Assembly: GCF_014898055.3 (NCBI RefSeq)
Contig: NW_023601212.1
Coordinates: forward strand, 48,534,329-48,598,328
DNA: 64,000 nt
Origin: Talpa occidentalis
Taxonomy: Eukaryota > Chordata > Mammalia > Eulipotyphla > Talpidae
Reading direction: 5' to 3'
The translations under genes were made by a program, and so were the position numbers. Shown piece by piece: positions 32,636-43,296 of this stretch. The notes below the pieces were generated by a model, which saw nothing but the letters and a program-made list of their open reading frames with translations, was not told the DNA's origin and ran no database searches. Position 1 is the first letter of the stretch; the number at the start of each line of letters is the position of its first letter.

Positions 32636-33656
32636 GGCTTCCATTTTTTGCATATTTATGTAGAACAGTGAGTCCAAAAATGTCTTCATAAAAACAAGAT
32701 CAAAAACAGCTGCTCTCTGATGATGAATTAAAACTTGAGGTAAACTCCTTTGCTAGGTGCCTGGATTCCATTCTAAAACCAGAAGAGCAAGTACTGAGTG
32801 ATGATTACTGATTCAATGAGCTCTTCTGAGGGACAATATTAGTAAAATTCAGAGACGTTTTGAAGATGTGAGTAACATCCTGCAAAGCACTCATGCTACA
32901 TATCAAAGTCAAAGAAATAAAACATCTGAAATCAGAACTTGGTAAAAGATTGGCTTCAGAGTTTTACTCTAATGTACTTTCAACAATCTTGAACTCTGGG
33001 AGAATCGGGGCGCAGCCTCTCCTGCGCGTCCCACAGTGGATTGTGGAGTCTGGGAGCTGAGCAGGTGCTGAGCGTTGTTGGTCTGCACTTTCCAGCACTA
33101 ATGCCCTGAGGACACTCCCAATTCAGAGACCAGGAAGGATGTTTCATTTTCCCAACATGATTAATGTTCCTGCAGTGCCGCCTTCTGCCATGAGAAACAC
33201 CTAGTGCGCATAGGAGAGGTGAAGATGCAGCCGTGTTGGACACTACCCCCCGCTGCTGTGGCACAGAGGGTTAGCTGTGTGTACTGGGATAGTTTTATAG
33301 GAAGTGAACACCGTTCATTCTCCAGCTGTTGAACTGCTGTTCACATCCTTGCGTTCCGTTTGTCATCCAGTCATCTGTCCATCAAGCTTATCGGGAGCCT
33401 GTAGGGCTGCAGTGTAGGAAACACAGACCCTGGGTTGTATGCAGGGGGAGACCTGCCAGGAGCTCCCATGTGTGTAAGGCAGACTGGTCCCACTCAGGTC
33501 TGCTTAGACAGACAAGGTTTGCAGTCAGCGCAGTTCAGGTGACCGGGAAGCTTCAGTCTGTGGTGGGCTCACTTTCCCCCTTGTGCTGGGATGGTCTGCA
33601 TGGGATCCTTTCCTCCTGGCAGTGCACAGTCTGGGCATGTCCCCACACTCCTTGGT

Positions 33657-33778
33657 GCCTGACATACAGGCCCCTCACCCTCCACAGCCCCTGACTCCTG
33701 ACACACTGGCATCTCACCCTCCACAGCCCCTGACTCCTGACATACTGTACCTCACCCTTCACGGCCCCTGACTCCTAT
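33657..33778 (+). repeat. about 42-bp tandem repeat, three units
   Basis: Units share CTCACCCTCCACAGCCCCTGACTCCTG. Modules A, B and D have one unit, so the expansion is specific to module C. Confidence 0.85.
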
Positions 33779-33935
33779 TCTCACCTGCACTTGGAATGCT
33801 CTACTTTTGTTTTTTTGTTTTATTTTATTGTTCAGTATTTACCATGTCAAGTGCACTATCCTTTCCTGCTTCATGCAGTCACCTTGTACAATCATTACTT
33901 TAATATTGTTCCTCATCTCTGTCTTACATTCACAG

Positions 33936-33999
33936 ACTGCGAGGACTGAATGGCCCCAGGCCAAACTGAGGTCCCAGAGAAAGAGGCAGCTGATGAGAG
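33936..33999 (+). pseudogene. first-coiled-coil exon 1, copy C, MIA2-like
   Basis: Acceptor CTTACATTCACAG, donor AGAG|GTGTGTG, 64 bases reading TARTEWPQAKLRSQRKRQLM then R and one spare base. Joined to the next exon it gives RQLMREMTKKLAEDC, which follows DELMADISKRIQSLEDESK of remembered MIA2. This exon itself has no stop; it is listed as part of a damaged gene. Confidence 0.55.
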
Positions 34000-34055
34000 G
34001 TGTGTGACTGTGGAAAGGAAACCCCCAAGTCTTCAAGGGCATTTGCATCGGGGAG

Positions 34056-34685
34056 TGTTGGAGGCGGCCACCCTGCGTAGTGAGCAAAAGGGCCTTGACC
34101 CGAGTCTCTAAGGCATGTGAAAACACATGCGTCTCGGAGGAAAACCTCTGAGTGACAGGACTTGGTGTTGAGAGCCTGGAAAGTGACCTGCATGGAGTCG
34201 GCCTTCTACATCTCCACAGTCTGAGAATAACAAAATGGAGAGATCCTGCGCAGTAAGCAGAAGGGCCTTGACCTGAGTCCCTAAGGCATGTGAAAACACA
34301 TGTGTCTCGGAGGAAAACCTCTGGGTGACAGGACTTGGTGTTGAGAGCCTGGAAGTGAACTGCGTACATCTCCACAGATTGACTACAACAAAATAATGAG
34401 CAAACTTCCCAGGCTCAGGCTAGGAGGCGATAAGATTATGTGTGTGAGAACTAACCGCCTGGTATCCTATCATGTGAAGTAAATAGATAATAGTAAGAAA
34501 ATAGACTAATCATTCATACATGTTATCATTATGTGGTATGCTTTGATGTTACACCTACTACAATTAAAATAGTATATAATGAGCACTAAGACAATAAAGA
34601 TTTGCTGCATGCTGGACATGACAGTCCCCCATGTCTGATTTCCTTCACCGTCGCGGTTCAGGTTCGGACTCACTAGAAGTCCACA
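34056..34685 (+). mobile_element. solo retroviral LTR, family 2, 6-bp target duplication
   Basis: 630 bp from TGTTGGAGGCGG to AGTCCACA, flanked by GGGGAG at 34050-34055 and 34686-34691. AATAAAG near 34594 fits the polyadenylation signal. A 6-bp duplication points to class II (beta-like) endogenous retroviruses. A 173-bp unit is repeated in tandem inside it (34072 and 34245 starts). It lies in the intron between the exon pair and is absent from modules A, B and D. Confidence 0.9.
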
Positions 34686-34779
34686 GGGGAGGGGAAGGAT
34701 GGCTTCTTGCCATCAGTGTTCTCTGTTTTGTCCTCTCCCCAGTACCTGTGCTCACACACCAGGAATTTATCCTTTGCAG

Positions 34780-34905
34780 AAATGACAAAGAAATTGGCAG
34801 AGGACTGTGATTACTTTGACCAATTAAAGAAAGAGAAAAGGCAAAAATTTATATGACAAGAAAAAAAGGGCAAACACTAAATATGAAGATCACAGCCTTT
34901 GAAGA
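34780..34905 (+). pseudogene. first-coiled-coil exon 2, copy C, with stop
   Basis: Acceptor CCTTTGCAG and donor GAAGA|GTAAGATG are intact (126 bases). The frame set by the previous exon reads EMTKKLAEDCDYFDQLKKEK and then stops at TGA 34854-34856. Compare ISKRIQSLEDESKSLKSQV of remembered MIA2. The stop would truncate the protein soon after the first coiled coil begins. Confidence 0.55.
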
Positions 34906-36871
34906 GTAAGATGCTCTTGTGTGAAGGTTACCAAAATGCTGTCTGGATGTTTGTGTGCAACAGGCCGTCATTGCATTTCTTTGAAAATGGTTCCACTCTC
35001 TTTTTGCCAGGTTCATTCAGTACAGAATCTTGCCTGCCTTCCTGCTTTTATTTGCACAATCTGCATATTTCTTTCTATTCTGATTGGGTCTCATTCTTGT
35101 CTGCAGTGTGTTTGGAGTAGAGGAGGAGATGCCAGCTTTAGCCGCCTCCTATCTGCATCCCTCTGGTTCACTAACCTTGTCTTTAGGTTTCCAACCACCA
35201 CTTAGTCCCGGTGAACCCTGTGTCAGCTCCTTGCTTATTCAGCGCCAGGTATTAAGCCAATTATATTTCGAAAAAATTATGCTACTGCTGAAAGATGGGA
35301 GTTTATTTCTGGCAGGTGGTTGGAGGAGTCAGCCCTTTAGTACAGCCTGCAGCTTCGATATTCACTCTGGGACCCACCCTGTGAAGGCCAGGGTACTGCT
35401 TGTCCACCTCTGCTCCGAGCCAGGGACTCTCCTGGGTCCAGCCAAGCCTGTGGGTTCTCAGGGCTCAGCTTTATTGGCAGACCCTGGTCTCCCCTATTTG
35501 CTTTCTAAGCCATGCAGGTTGAGACAGGCCCTCAGTGCCTGCAGATCAGCGTCTGGGCCAGATCACAGTGACAAAGGCTGGGGCCCATGGCTCCCATGCC
35601 AGGCTGGCCTTGCTCCTGGCCTCCTCCTTTCTGTCAGCTCTCCTGGACTTACTGTCATGTTGAAGGTTTATTGGGTTCAGTTAGATGTTTCTTATTCTGT
35701 CCACTCTGCCTTTTTTATTCTTAGGGATAAATCAAGGAATTTACACCCCCTCATCCATGTTCTAGAGTAAAATTGTTCTTTATTTTTCCTCAAGACTCAG
35801 CTATTGTGTAATTCCTCGCCAAGCCTGGGGTGGGGTGGTGATGTCCCCACCAGCTTTCCTTCCTCTGTGATCTCTTTTTTTTGTGGGCATGTGAAGTGGC
35901 CTGACCACAGTTTCGTGTTCAGGAACGCACAGCAAAGCCGTAAGTACCGTAGTCACTACAGGAAGCGGTTGCTGCAGGCACGCTAGGGAGGCTAGAAAGA
36001 AGTGTGTGTCCTCTTCTCTCTTCAGTGCTGACTCTGTCAGTACTGACAGTGCTCTCTCTTCAGTGCTGACTCTGACCCTGTTCCTTAGAGTCTTTTATTT
36101 TGTGTGTGAATTTATACAGTTAATCGAGTGTCAGCTTGGAATCAGCAGCATGAGAAAAACAGTCTGAGGGCGGCAAAGCAAAGGAAGCATTCTCAGCCAC
36201 TGCTCGTTGCTGCCCACACTAGCCATGATCTGGGTCTTGGTTAAGGAAATTGATGCCCTGAAATTGTAGTCCATTTGAAATTGCTTTCTAGAGATAATAC
36301 CCTGACTATGGGACAGTTTCCAGCATTTTATATTTCAGTACATCTTAGCAGTGATAAGATGGACACTTGTTTGCAGTAGGAGGCAAAGCTCTGCTCCCAA
36401 GCCTTAGGACTGTGTGGGGCTGATGGCAGAGGGTTTGGGAAACCCTGGTATGTGAGACTGTCTTCATGGCTGCTTGTCCTGCATGGGCTTGACAATCAGG
36501 CGCTCCTTGGAGGTGCGGACTGATAGGATCCCCTTCTTTGCTCTAATGTGTATGGTTATGATGAGTTGGGCAGGAATCCCCTTTTATTTCAAGGTGGAAA
36601 TTTCATGTGTACGTTTCCACTTCAAAAGAAAAAGCCTTCACCTTCTCAAACAGCAGCCCCAGCACGGGGAGGCACCCATGCCTTTGTCCTGATGACTGAA
36701 GAGCAATGACTGAAGAGCAATGAGCTGGTGGAGACTGTGAGGCCAAGCTGAGTTTGCAGAGGGCACGGCAGAGGCCAGTGTGGGAGAGGGCTTTGCAATC
36801 CAGGCCCTGAGCTGGGAAAGGCAGGCTTTTGAGGGGGGTGCTGGGCATCATCTCTGTCTTTCCCAAATCAG
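34906..36871. other. intron; long ORF without known domain
   Basis: The 228-codon ORF at 35084-35770 is the longest in the window but has no recognisable domain or homology to the gene family. TTTCGTGTTCAGG...AAAGCC (35925-35933 region) with GTAAGTA after it is a possible exon that I could not assign. A small tandem (CTCTCTTCAGTGCTGACTCT, twice) lies near 36020-36072. Confidence 0.4.
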
Positions 36872-36978
36872 AAAGCTGAAATGGAAACAGCGTGAAAGGG
36901 AAAAAAAAGGAGAAGGATCTTGCAGCAATGGAGACAAAGCTGAAAGAAATTCTTCAAGAAATTGAAAAATACAATTGA
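36872..36978 (+). pseudogene. second-coiled-coil exon, frameshifted, MIA2/MIA3-like
   Basis: After acceptor CTTTCCCAAATCAG the first frame reads KAEMETA, like ENEMKLHRKL; a shift by two frames then gives KEKDLAAMETKLKEILQEIE and KYN before TGA. Remembered MIA2 has KEEKLSKVDEKISHATEELE followed by TYR: eight or more residues agree without gaps. The expected donor after KY is missing. Both the frameshift (probably in the A8 run at 36901-36908) and the lost donor mark decay. Confidence 0.6.
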
Positions 36979-37630
36979 GTTCACATAGTCGATACCAGCA
37001 GGTCAAGAAGTCCCGGCTTTTTGTTTTTAAACTTGTAATGTTTAGACTCAGGATGTTTAGTGATATCAGCAAAGTTTCAGAAGTCATGTAGAGACACAAC
37101 ACAAGGAACAAAAGTTGTTTTACAAAGAACAAAAAAAATATGTTCATAAATATTTCTTGATCCCCCAATGCTCTTAGCAATTTAGTTCATACAAATGTCT
37201 CTGAGGACAGTGTCAATTTTTATAATCGCGAACAAACCAGCTCACTGTAGGGTGAATCATATCCGTAAATATGCTTGTGTCATTTGATGGACCTAGAATT
37301 TCGAACCCTGGCAAATATGATAGGGATATAATTCAAAGGAGATTAGAGCTTTATGAGGCAAGCTATTGAGGACATGATCAATTAGCGAAATGTTGAGATG
37401 GGTAAGTAAGTTATACCAGCTGAGAATCTGGTGGGCATCAAACAGTAAATAAGGAAATGATGCATCAAAAAACTTTGACCCCACAGTGTTTTTATAACCT
37501 TGAAAAATTGTTTTCTGTGTATAGGTCAGTTGTATTAGGGAACAATAGATGTGAAGGTACTAGGCACCCGGGAAATGACTTTAAACGATTCTTAAAATTG
37601 TACTTTCGCTAATGAAATCAAACATAACAG

Positions 37631-37691
37631 GCAAGAAACTGAAGAAACTGCAGAAAAACTGAGGCAAGCTGACAATGTTTACCAACTCCAG
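37631..37691 (+). CDS. second-coiled-coil exon, MIA3-like, open
   Basis: Acceptor CATAACAG and donor CTCCAG|GTAACC flank 61 bases reading QETEETAEKLRQADNVYQLQ after one base. Remembered MIA3 has [20 protein letters not shown] ending at the same exon border before IATHEKK. EE, L, the (A/T)(D/E) pair, aromatic and final Q agree. Confidence 0.6.
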
Positions 37692-37794
37692 GTAACCTGC
37701 CTCTCCCCAAAGACAATCCTCCTGCTCTTCAAACAAATGTTTGCAAAGCCCGGGAGACCCTAACCCCAGGGCTTGGCTGTGTTGCCCTTTACAG

Positions 37795-37829
37795 ATTGCC
37801 CAGCAGGAGACAAAGCTCCGGAGAAGTGG
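37795..37829 (+). pseudogene. second-coiled-coil exon with one-base deletion
   Basis: Acceptor CCCTTTACAG and donor AGTGG|GTGAGT flank 35 bases: IAQQETKLRR then AG-TGG. The MIA3 counterpart IATHEKKAHENW would be 36 bases ending in TGG; one base is missing just before the final TGG, which shifts the frame. Confidence 0.6.
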
Positions 37830-37911
37830 GTGAGTTGGCTCCCCTCCCCCCCCACCCCTCCCCGTTCTCTGCACTGTACTGGGCCTGACCAGTGGCTGTG
37901 TTTCCCCACAG

Positions 37912-37979
37912 GTCCTGGGGTGTCAGATGGAGCAGGAGCTGCAGGAGCAGCGCAGGGAAGCCGCCCACTTGCCAAGCAG
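37912..37979 (+). pseudogene. second-coiled-coil exon, MIA3-like
   Basis: Acceptor TTTCCCCACAG and donor AGCAG|GTGCAG flank 68 bases reading VLGCQMEQELQEQRREAAHL then PS. Remembered MIA3 has AERAIAEEKREAANLRHK; REAA(N/H)L is shared. The expected length is 69, so one base is probably lost near the 3' end (CACTTGC-CAAGCAG). Confidence 0.6.
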
Positions 37980-38106
37980 GTGCAGGCTGTGGTGATTCTG
38001 CTTCAGGGTGGAGTTGAGGTCTTCAACTACACAGGTTAAGGTCTAGTAAAGCACTTGGTTTTGTCATTTGTGTGGATGACCAGTGTTGTTCTGTCATCAA
38101 GAGTAG

Positions 38107-38202
38107 AGATCATGGAAAATATAAAGGAGGATTTGAAGGCCATGGAGGAGGAAGGAGCAGCTGCAGGACCTGGGAGGCAGAACCCTCCAGGGAGCCGTAG
38201 GG
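38107..38202 (+). pseudogene. end of second coiled coil and start of proline-rich region
   Basis: After a weak acceptor (GAGTAG), one frame reads IMENIKEDLKAMEEEG and then AAAGPGRQNPPGS. Remembered MIA3 has LLELTQKMAMLQEEP and then GKPNTQNPPRRGP. QNPP and the preceding EE(E)P/G block agree. The donor C|GTAGGG is poor. Confidence 0.5.
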
Positions 38203-38877
38203 AGCACGTTGTGACGCTCATTGTCATGCTCCATTCCCGCCTCAAAACCAAACCAAGTCCTTCTTGCTCCTGTGCAATCGATATCTTGCCTGGCAAATCC
38301 CAAGTTCCTATTAAGCAAATGGTTGTTTCAAAGGGGTGCCAGGTCACTGACTTCTAGGTACCCCCCACCCCGTGGCTCATTTTAATTTAGTGTAAGTGCA
38401 TTTCTTTCCATAAATACTTATATTACGCCAGCTCTCCTATGGAAGGCAGTTCATGTAGAGCCTGAAATGTGGAATAATCCACCTGTATCCTCAGGAAGAG
38501 GAACCCCCTCTTCTCGTTGATGTGTATTGGTATTTCCCCATCTATGATCATACTTATTTCTCTAACCTACATTGAAATGGTGATTTGTCTTGCCAAGCAT
38601 TGGGGAGCCTCTGTTTTTGTGTCAGACTCCAACTAGGCGAGCCCTGAGCTATTCCCATTCAGGTGATAAAGTTGAGAGAAAGCGTCTGACCCAGGGGCCT
38701 GTGGTGACTCTTGTCCCCCTTGGGATCTGGGGTCAGTGAGGCTTGTGGGGAGCCCCGTACCATGAGAAGGGACTGAATGTGGGAGAGAATGGAGGGTAAT
38801 GGGGGAAGGCAAGGAGAGTTTTCTCGCCATCTCTGCAAGTCCCAATACACCTCTGTCACTTCTGTGGTCTTTGTCAG

Positions 38878-38948
38878 ACTCAGGACCTGGTGCAGCTCCC
38901 GTGAGTGATGGCAACTCTGTGCCAGCTGAGGACGCAGAGAAGGGCAAG
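38878..38948 (+). pseudogene. proline-rich linker exon, MIA3-like
   Basis: Acceptor CTTTGTCAG and donor GCAAG|GTAAAC flank 71 bases reading SGPGAAPVSDGNSVPAEDAE and KGK. Remembered MIA3 has PGSGTATMMNSSSRG and then VLDEGK at the exon end before VNMAPKG. Confidence 0.5.
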
Positions 38949-40380
38949 GTAAACCTATGGCCATTTCTACAGGTATTCTCCACGAGCTCTTCTGGAAACT
39001 CTCTCTTTGTGTGCAGCACTGTCTCTGGCCTCACCACTGGCTCTGTGCTCCGTGACATCTTGACAGTGTCACTTGCTTCCCAAGCACAGCTCTTCCCCCG
39101 GGGCCTGCAGTCTGCTCCGTTCTCACTCACCACCTCGGCTGTGCCCCCAGAAGCCATCAGTGCTTAGAGGCGTGGAGTGAGGGCCATTCACGCTGAGTTT
39201 CTGGGCACAGCACAGGAGGATGACACCTCGTCCACGCTTTGTCCCCACAGCTGACCCTTCCTGCCTCCCACGTGGGCGGGGCTGCTGGCTCCAGACACAG
39301 GAAAGTGGCTGCTGCTCAGGGCCCTCCTTTTGGGGCTGCGGCACAGTCTGTGCAGCTCCTGTGCTGGGCCCTCACCGGTGTGGGAGGGAACAGCACAGGG
39401 TGCGTCCTGCGCACTTAGGATGTTCTCAGGGATGGAGGGAATTTCGTGTGGCAGATCACTGAGCCATCTCTGCGGGGAAGGGCTAAACAGACTTCCTTCC
39501 CTGTACACTGGCCCCAAATCTTCTCAAGTGTCAGAGGTGACGTATCTGCGGTAGAAAATGGGCCCTGGAGCTGAGATAGTGAAGACTGAAATGGGTAGTG
39601 AGCCGCAGGGCCAGCTCCCAGCAACATCACTGAAGTGCTCTGGAGAGCAGGGCCCGCTGGTCCCGGGGCTGTCAGAGCCGTAACATTCCTCATCCTGGCC
39701 GAGGACACGCACACCACGCCTGGACCAAAGCACACGTGTTCCTAATGCCTGCCTTTGTCCCAACAGGAGTCTGCACCTCACGGTGCTCTCACTTTCAGAA
39801 TTATCTGGGAATTGAGCACACGGACCTGAGTCTGAGTGTCTTCCACAGGCCATGCTGTTCCTGTCAGAAAGCCCGTCCCCCCACCAGGCTCCTCCTGTGA
39901 GGAGACTCCTTTGTCAGGGAGGGAAGCAGAGGGCGAGAGGGGGAGCAGGCAGAGCTTCCTCCAGGAGGAGCTGTGACCCCATGTGAGCCGGGTTTCATCC
40001 CCGTCTCCTCTGGGTCCTCAGACATCCGCCCAGCCTCTGCGTGGAGGACGAGGGGTGCAGGGTGGCCCTGGCCACAGATGCCCCCGACCTGGGATGAGTT
40101 GCCTTGTCCAGGGACCTTACTTCTGTGGACACTTGGGCCGGACCCCGGGGCCTCCCACGTGCAGACACAGACAGTGGTGTGTGGTGACGGGTATAGTCAG
40201 GTGACAGCCAGTGACCCCAAGCGCAGCGGGATCCAGAGGGAGGGAAGCTGTCTGCCCCATCCCCTCTCTGGACCTGGGGTAGGGGAGGTGCTGAGGTGAG
40301 TCCTGCTCTACTGGATTTCAGCCTTGGTTGCTGCTGCTTTGCTGGGTCATTTCTACACTCCTTTCCCTCCTACCTCACAG

Positions 40381-40558
40381 GTAACGTGCCTCCAAGAACA
40401 GGCCCTCCTTGCTCTGGGCCATCCTGGGTGCCTCACCCCCTGCCCAGCTCTGTGCCGACAATGACTGGTTATTTGTCAGCCCCACCTCCTCCACCCTGGA
40501 ATTCCCCGGGACCTTTAGCCACCCTGGATTTCCCCGGGACCTCTGCCTCCACTACTTG
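40381..40558 (+). pseudogene. proline-rich exon, MIA3-like, frameshifted at its start
   Basis: Acceptor CTCCTACCTCACAG and donor ACTTG|GTAAGA flank 178 bases. One frame reads NVPPRTGPPCSGPSWVPHPL, then SAPPPPPWNSPGPLATLDFPG, like VNMAPKGPPPFPGVPLM followed by PPPIRYGPPPQ of MIA3. The first codon suggests a missing base (GTAAC in place of GTnAAC). A small internal duplication (ATTCCCCGGGACCT, twice) lies at 40501-40541. In the family this region binds COPII inner-coat proteins. Confidence 0.5.
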
Positions 40559-43017
40559 GTAAGAGGGTCTGAAGCGTATGAGTTGATCTAAACAGCATAG
40601 TCATCTCCTTTATTACTGAGGTGGCAGGAAATGCAGGCAGGCAGGGTCAACCTGCCTCAGGAAGGTGTGGTGTTGCTCTCGGTCCTCAGAACTTACACAG
40701 GCTGGGCTGGCCACTTGCCCACACTGCGCTGGGCAGCAGGTGTCCCTTGTGGAGAAGGAAACAGGCTGAGATACCAGGTGTGCTGATGAGCATATCCACA
40801 CACCCTGTGCTGGGTGCTGGGAGGGATGAGGTGCACCCCTAACTTTTGGGAGCTCAGGGGACCTTATGGAGAGAGACCTCAGTGAATGACACAGACAGTG
40901 ACCCCCTCGATGGAGGGCCAGGAATGCCCAGAGAACAAAACAGGGACTGACACTCACAGGGCAGGGGTGTTGGGAGAAGGAAGTAGGGAGGAGGTGACAG
41001 TGGGAGTTGATTGGCTCCATTTAGGAGCTGAGGTCACCCTGCTAGGTCAGCAGCTTGAGCAGAGAGTAGGGGCAGGTGAGGTCCAGCTTCTCCCCCACCT
41101 GTTCAGTGATAGCTGTGGACAATGCAAGTGTCCCCTCAAGAGGTTATTGTCACCCTGAGGGCCTGAGCTACACTACACTCCAGTCGCGACCCTGGATCTG
41201 AGGTCCCGCTCTGTGAGTGCAGCCCCAGAGATTTGGGTGCGTTGTCTGTACTTCAGTACGCTCTGTCTGCTGAGTGTGCCCCATGAGACTCCTAGTGAGG
41301 TCAGGACCAGACCAGAGGGGCAGCTGCCTGGGCTCCAGCTGAGTCACAGCCTGGGGGGTGGGGAGAGGGTCCCAGCTTGATCAGGCCCTGCCCCTGCTGG
41401 ACGCTTTCACCACACCCCTGCCTCCTCTGGTCCCCACCCTGCCTGCCAGTTTGCATCTCCCCGAACTGACCTCAGGACATCCGGGCTCACTGTCTGAGCC
41501 CCTGGCGCCAAGTCTCAGAGGGGTGGACTCAGAGCCACACAGCGCTGTCTGTGAGAGGGGACATGTGGGGATGGGGTCTCTGAGGGAAGCATGAGGTTGG
41601 TCCATGCAATCAGTTCCTGCAGAGTTTCAGGCACACGTGGGTCACTCCTCATGCTCACAGGTTGACAGTAGGTCTCCTCCCAGGTCATCAGATGATGTTC
41701 TTCAAGCCCAAGCAGTAAATCTAAGCAGGAAACACTCAGGCCCTGACACTCAGATTCCTGAGACTAAATATAAAGGCAGGAACTTCCTCTCTTCTATTGA
41801 GCATCACCTCTACCAGAAAAACTAGCAATGATAATTGGGGAAATGTGTGAGTTCAGAGATCTGGGTCAGAGATCAGAAAGCAATTCTATTCCCTGTACGT
41901 GACACTCGGATGCGGCCACACACTGAAGGGCTCATCAGAGGCCACGAGGTGAAGACAGACTCATATAAAACTGAAGGTCACCATGAATTAACACCAAATG
42001 TCTTTGCTTTTCAGGTCTACCAGGCATTTGGAAAGGCTTGTGAACCAGGACACAAGTGGTTTCAGACTCATCCTGGAATCTGCCATATGAGCTGAATATT
42101 CTCCCCGCCCATCCTGTCTCCTATGTTTTTGTCTCTCATAGTGTCCCAATTTTACCTGAGTCTCAGAGTCTGCATCGGGGAACCGACACCTCATGGAGTG
42201 CTCACCCTGAGCACCTGCACACGCAGTGCTGTGGCAGGGCTGGGGATGGGCGGGGCTGGTTATTGTTCAGGAAGTTATGGGGACCACTTCTGAATGTGGA
42301 TAGGACTGTACCCCACAAATTTTGTGACTGGCTTTAGAAGAGGAGGAAGATGGTGTCTTCAGCTGACTCATATGGACACTTGCTGCCTAATGAGAACTTT
42401 TACTGTTCCCTTTCCCTTTGGCTGATTTTCTTAGTCAGACACAGTAGTCAGAACCCCCCTAAGTGAGGCGGTCATCACACGTCCTTTCGGGATCGTCCTT
42501 TGCTTTAAGCTGGAGCTGTCTGTGGGAGCAGGTAGTGTCTATCAGGTCAGGATGTTTTGTATCCATCTTTATTACATTTTTTTTTCCCAAGGTACAAAAT
42601 ATTTCACAGTAGCAGATATCTTAAAAAAATGCATCTGTGAATGGATCTCATCCTTGTATACTTCTCCATTTGATATTTGATGTGGATGGAAATATTGCAT
42701 ATATAGGCATTAGCAGAGCCTAGACCACCTGCTCATTGAACTGAAGGGAATCTCTACAGCCTGTGCCTGAGATTGGAAGGTGTGCTGCTCGACTTCACCA
42801 AAGACTAACTTTTGCGTATTAGATGAAGTATAGGAGCTGAACAAGATGCACTTGGGCAGAATCATTTTGGGGACCAAAGAATGGTGCCTACCCTTTATAT
42901 ATCTGCCGGTCGTTTATCTGGACGTGAGCATTTTTAGGACCATTCAAATTCATTGGTCAAAACTAAACCTCCATCTCCCACGATAATAAAATCTAGGTTA
43001 AAAATGAGTGGCTGGGG
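40559..43017. other. non-coding downstream of the last recognised exon
   Basis: I looked for the last MIA3-type exons (PREYFIPG- and PPPTHGPQEY-like) and did not find them. Several ORFs on both strands (for example 40613-41020) lack domains. Confidence 0.45.
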
Positions 43018-43279
43018 GTTCTCCCCTGTGGCGCAGTGGTTGAGTGCTGGGCTGTGAAGCTGCCCACAGCTCTGTAGCGCTGGTTTGATCACCGGCCGCC
43101 AGTGAGGGTCCCACAAGGTGCGGCAGACCTCTCCTGCTGCTCCCGCTGCTCCCCTCAGCAGTGTACTTCGTCAGTCTGCCTGCTCTGCTCTCCCCTCTGG
43201 CTCTGGGGAATCCTTTCACCCTCCTGTGCTTCTGACTGTACCCAGTGCTTGTATCAATAAATAAATAAATCTTTAAAAA
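43018..43279 (+). mobile_element. tRNA-derived SINE (young subfamily) with 17-bp target duplication
   Basis: AAAATGAGTGGCTGGGG at 43001-43017 and 43280-43296. Head begins GTTCTCCCCTGTGGCGCAGT; tail ATAAATAAATAAATCTTT then A-run. Confidence 0.93.
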
Positions 43280-43296
43280 AAAATGAGTGGCTGGGG

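Larger units (their letters stand above)
32330..35060 (+). repeat. module C: repeated intron/exon block inside the central gene copy
   Basis: Same landmarks in the same order as modules A, B and D: GAATCGGGGCGCAGCCTCTC (33002), the CCACTCAGGTCTGCTTAG block, exon pair, and CTCTTTTTGCCAGGTTCATT (34999). It has a SINE (32408), a local tandem expansion (33657) and a solo LTR (34056) not found in the others. Confidence 0.88.
23150..40558 (+). pseudogene. MIA3-like: MIA2/MIA3 (cTAGE5/TANGO1)-family gene copy, probably decayed
   Basis: Family members sit in the ER membrane at exit sites and help load bulky cargo into COPII carriers. Usual order: signal peptide, SH3-like lumenal domain, membrane segment, two coiled coils, proline-rich C-terminus. 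Here exons in that order and orientation cover the signal peptide, a pre-membrane helix, the membrane segment, both coiled coils and the proline-rich part. The C-terminal half reads closer to MIA3 (RREAAHL, QNPPG, AEKGK|VN), the start closer to MIA2 (GV.R.L...STK). Missing: SH3 exons, parts of the first and second coiled coils, and the last exons. Damage: a stop in 34780-34905, frameshift and lost donor in 36872-36978, one-base deletions at 37795 and 40381. Alignment is from memory; the family call is fairly sure, the subfamily less so. Confidence 0.65.

Noticed and set aside
33657..33778. CRISPR-like spaced repeat
   Set aside because: Three contiguous degenerate units without unique spacers; a simple tandem in mammalian DNA.
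35084..35770. 228-codon ORF, the longest in the window
   Set aside because: No recognisable domain, no repeated pattern of conservation, and it lies in an intron of the MIA-like copy. Length alone in GC-rich DNA is weak evidence.
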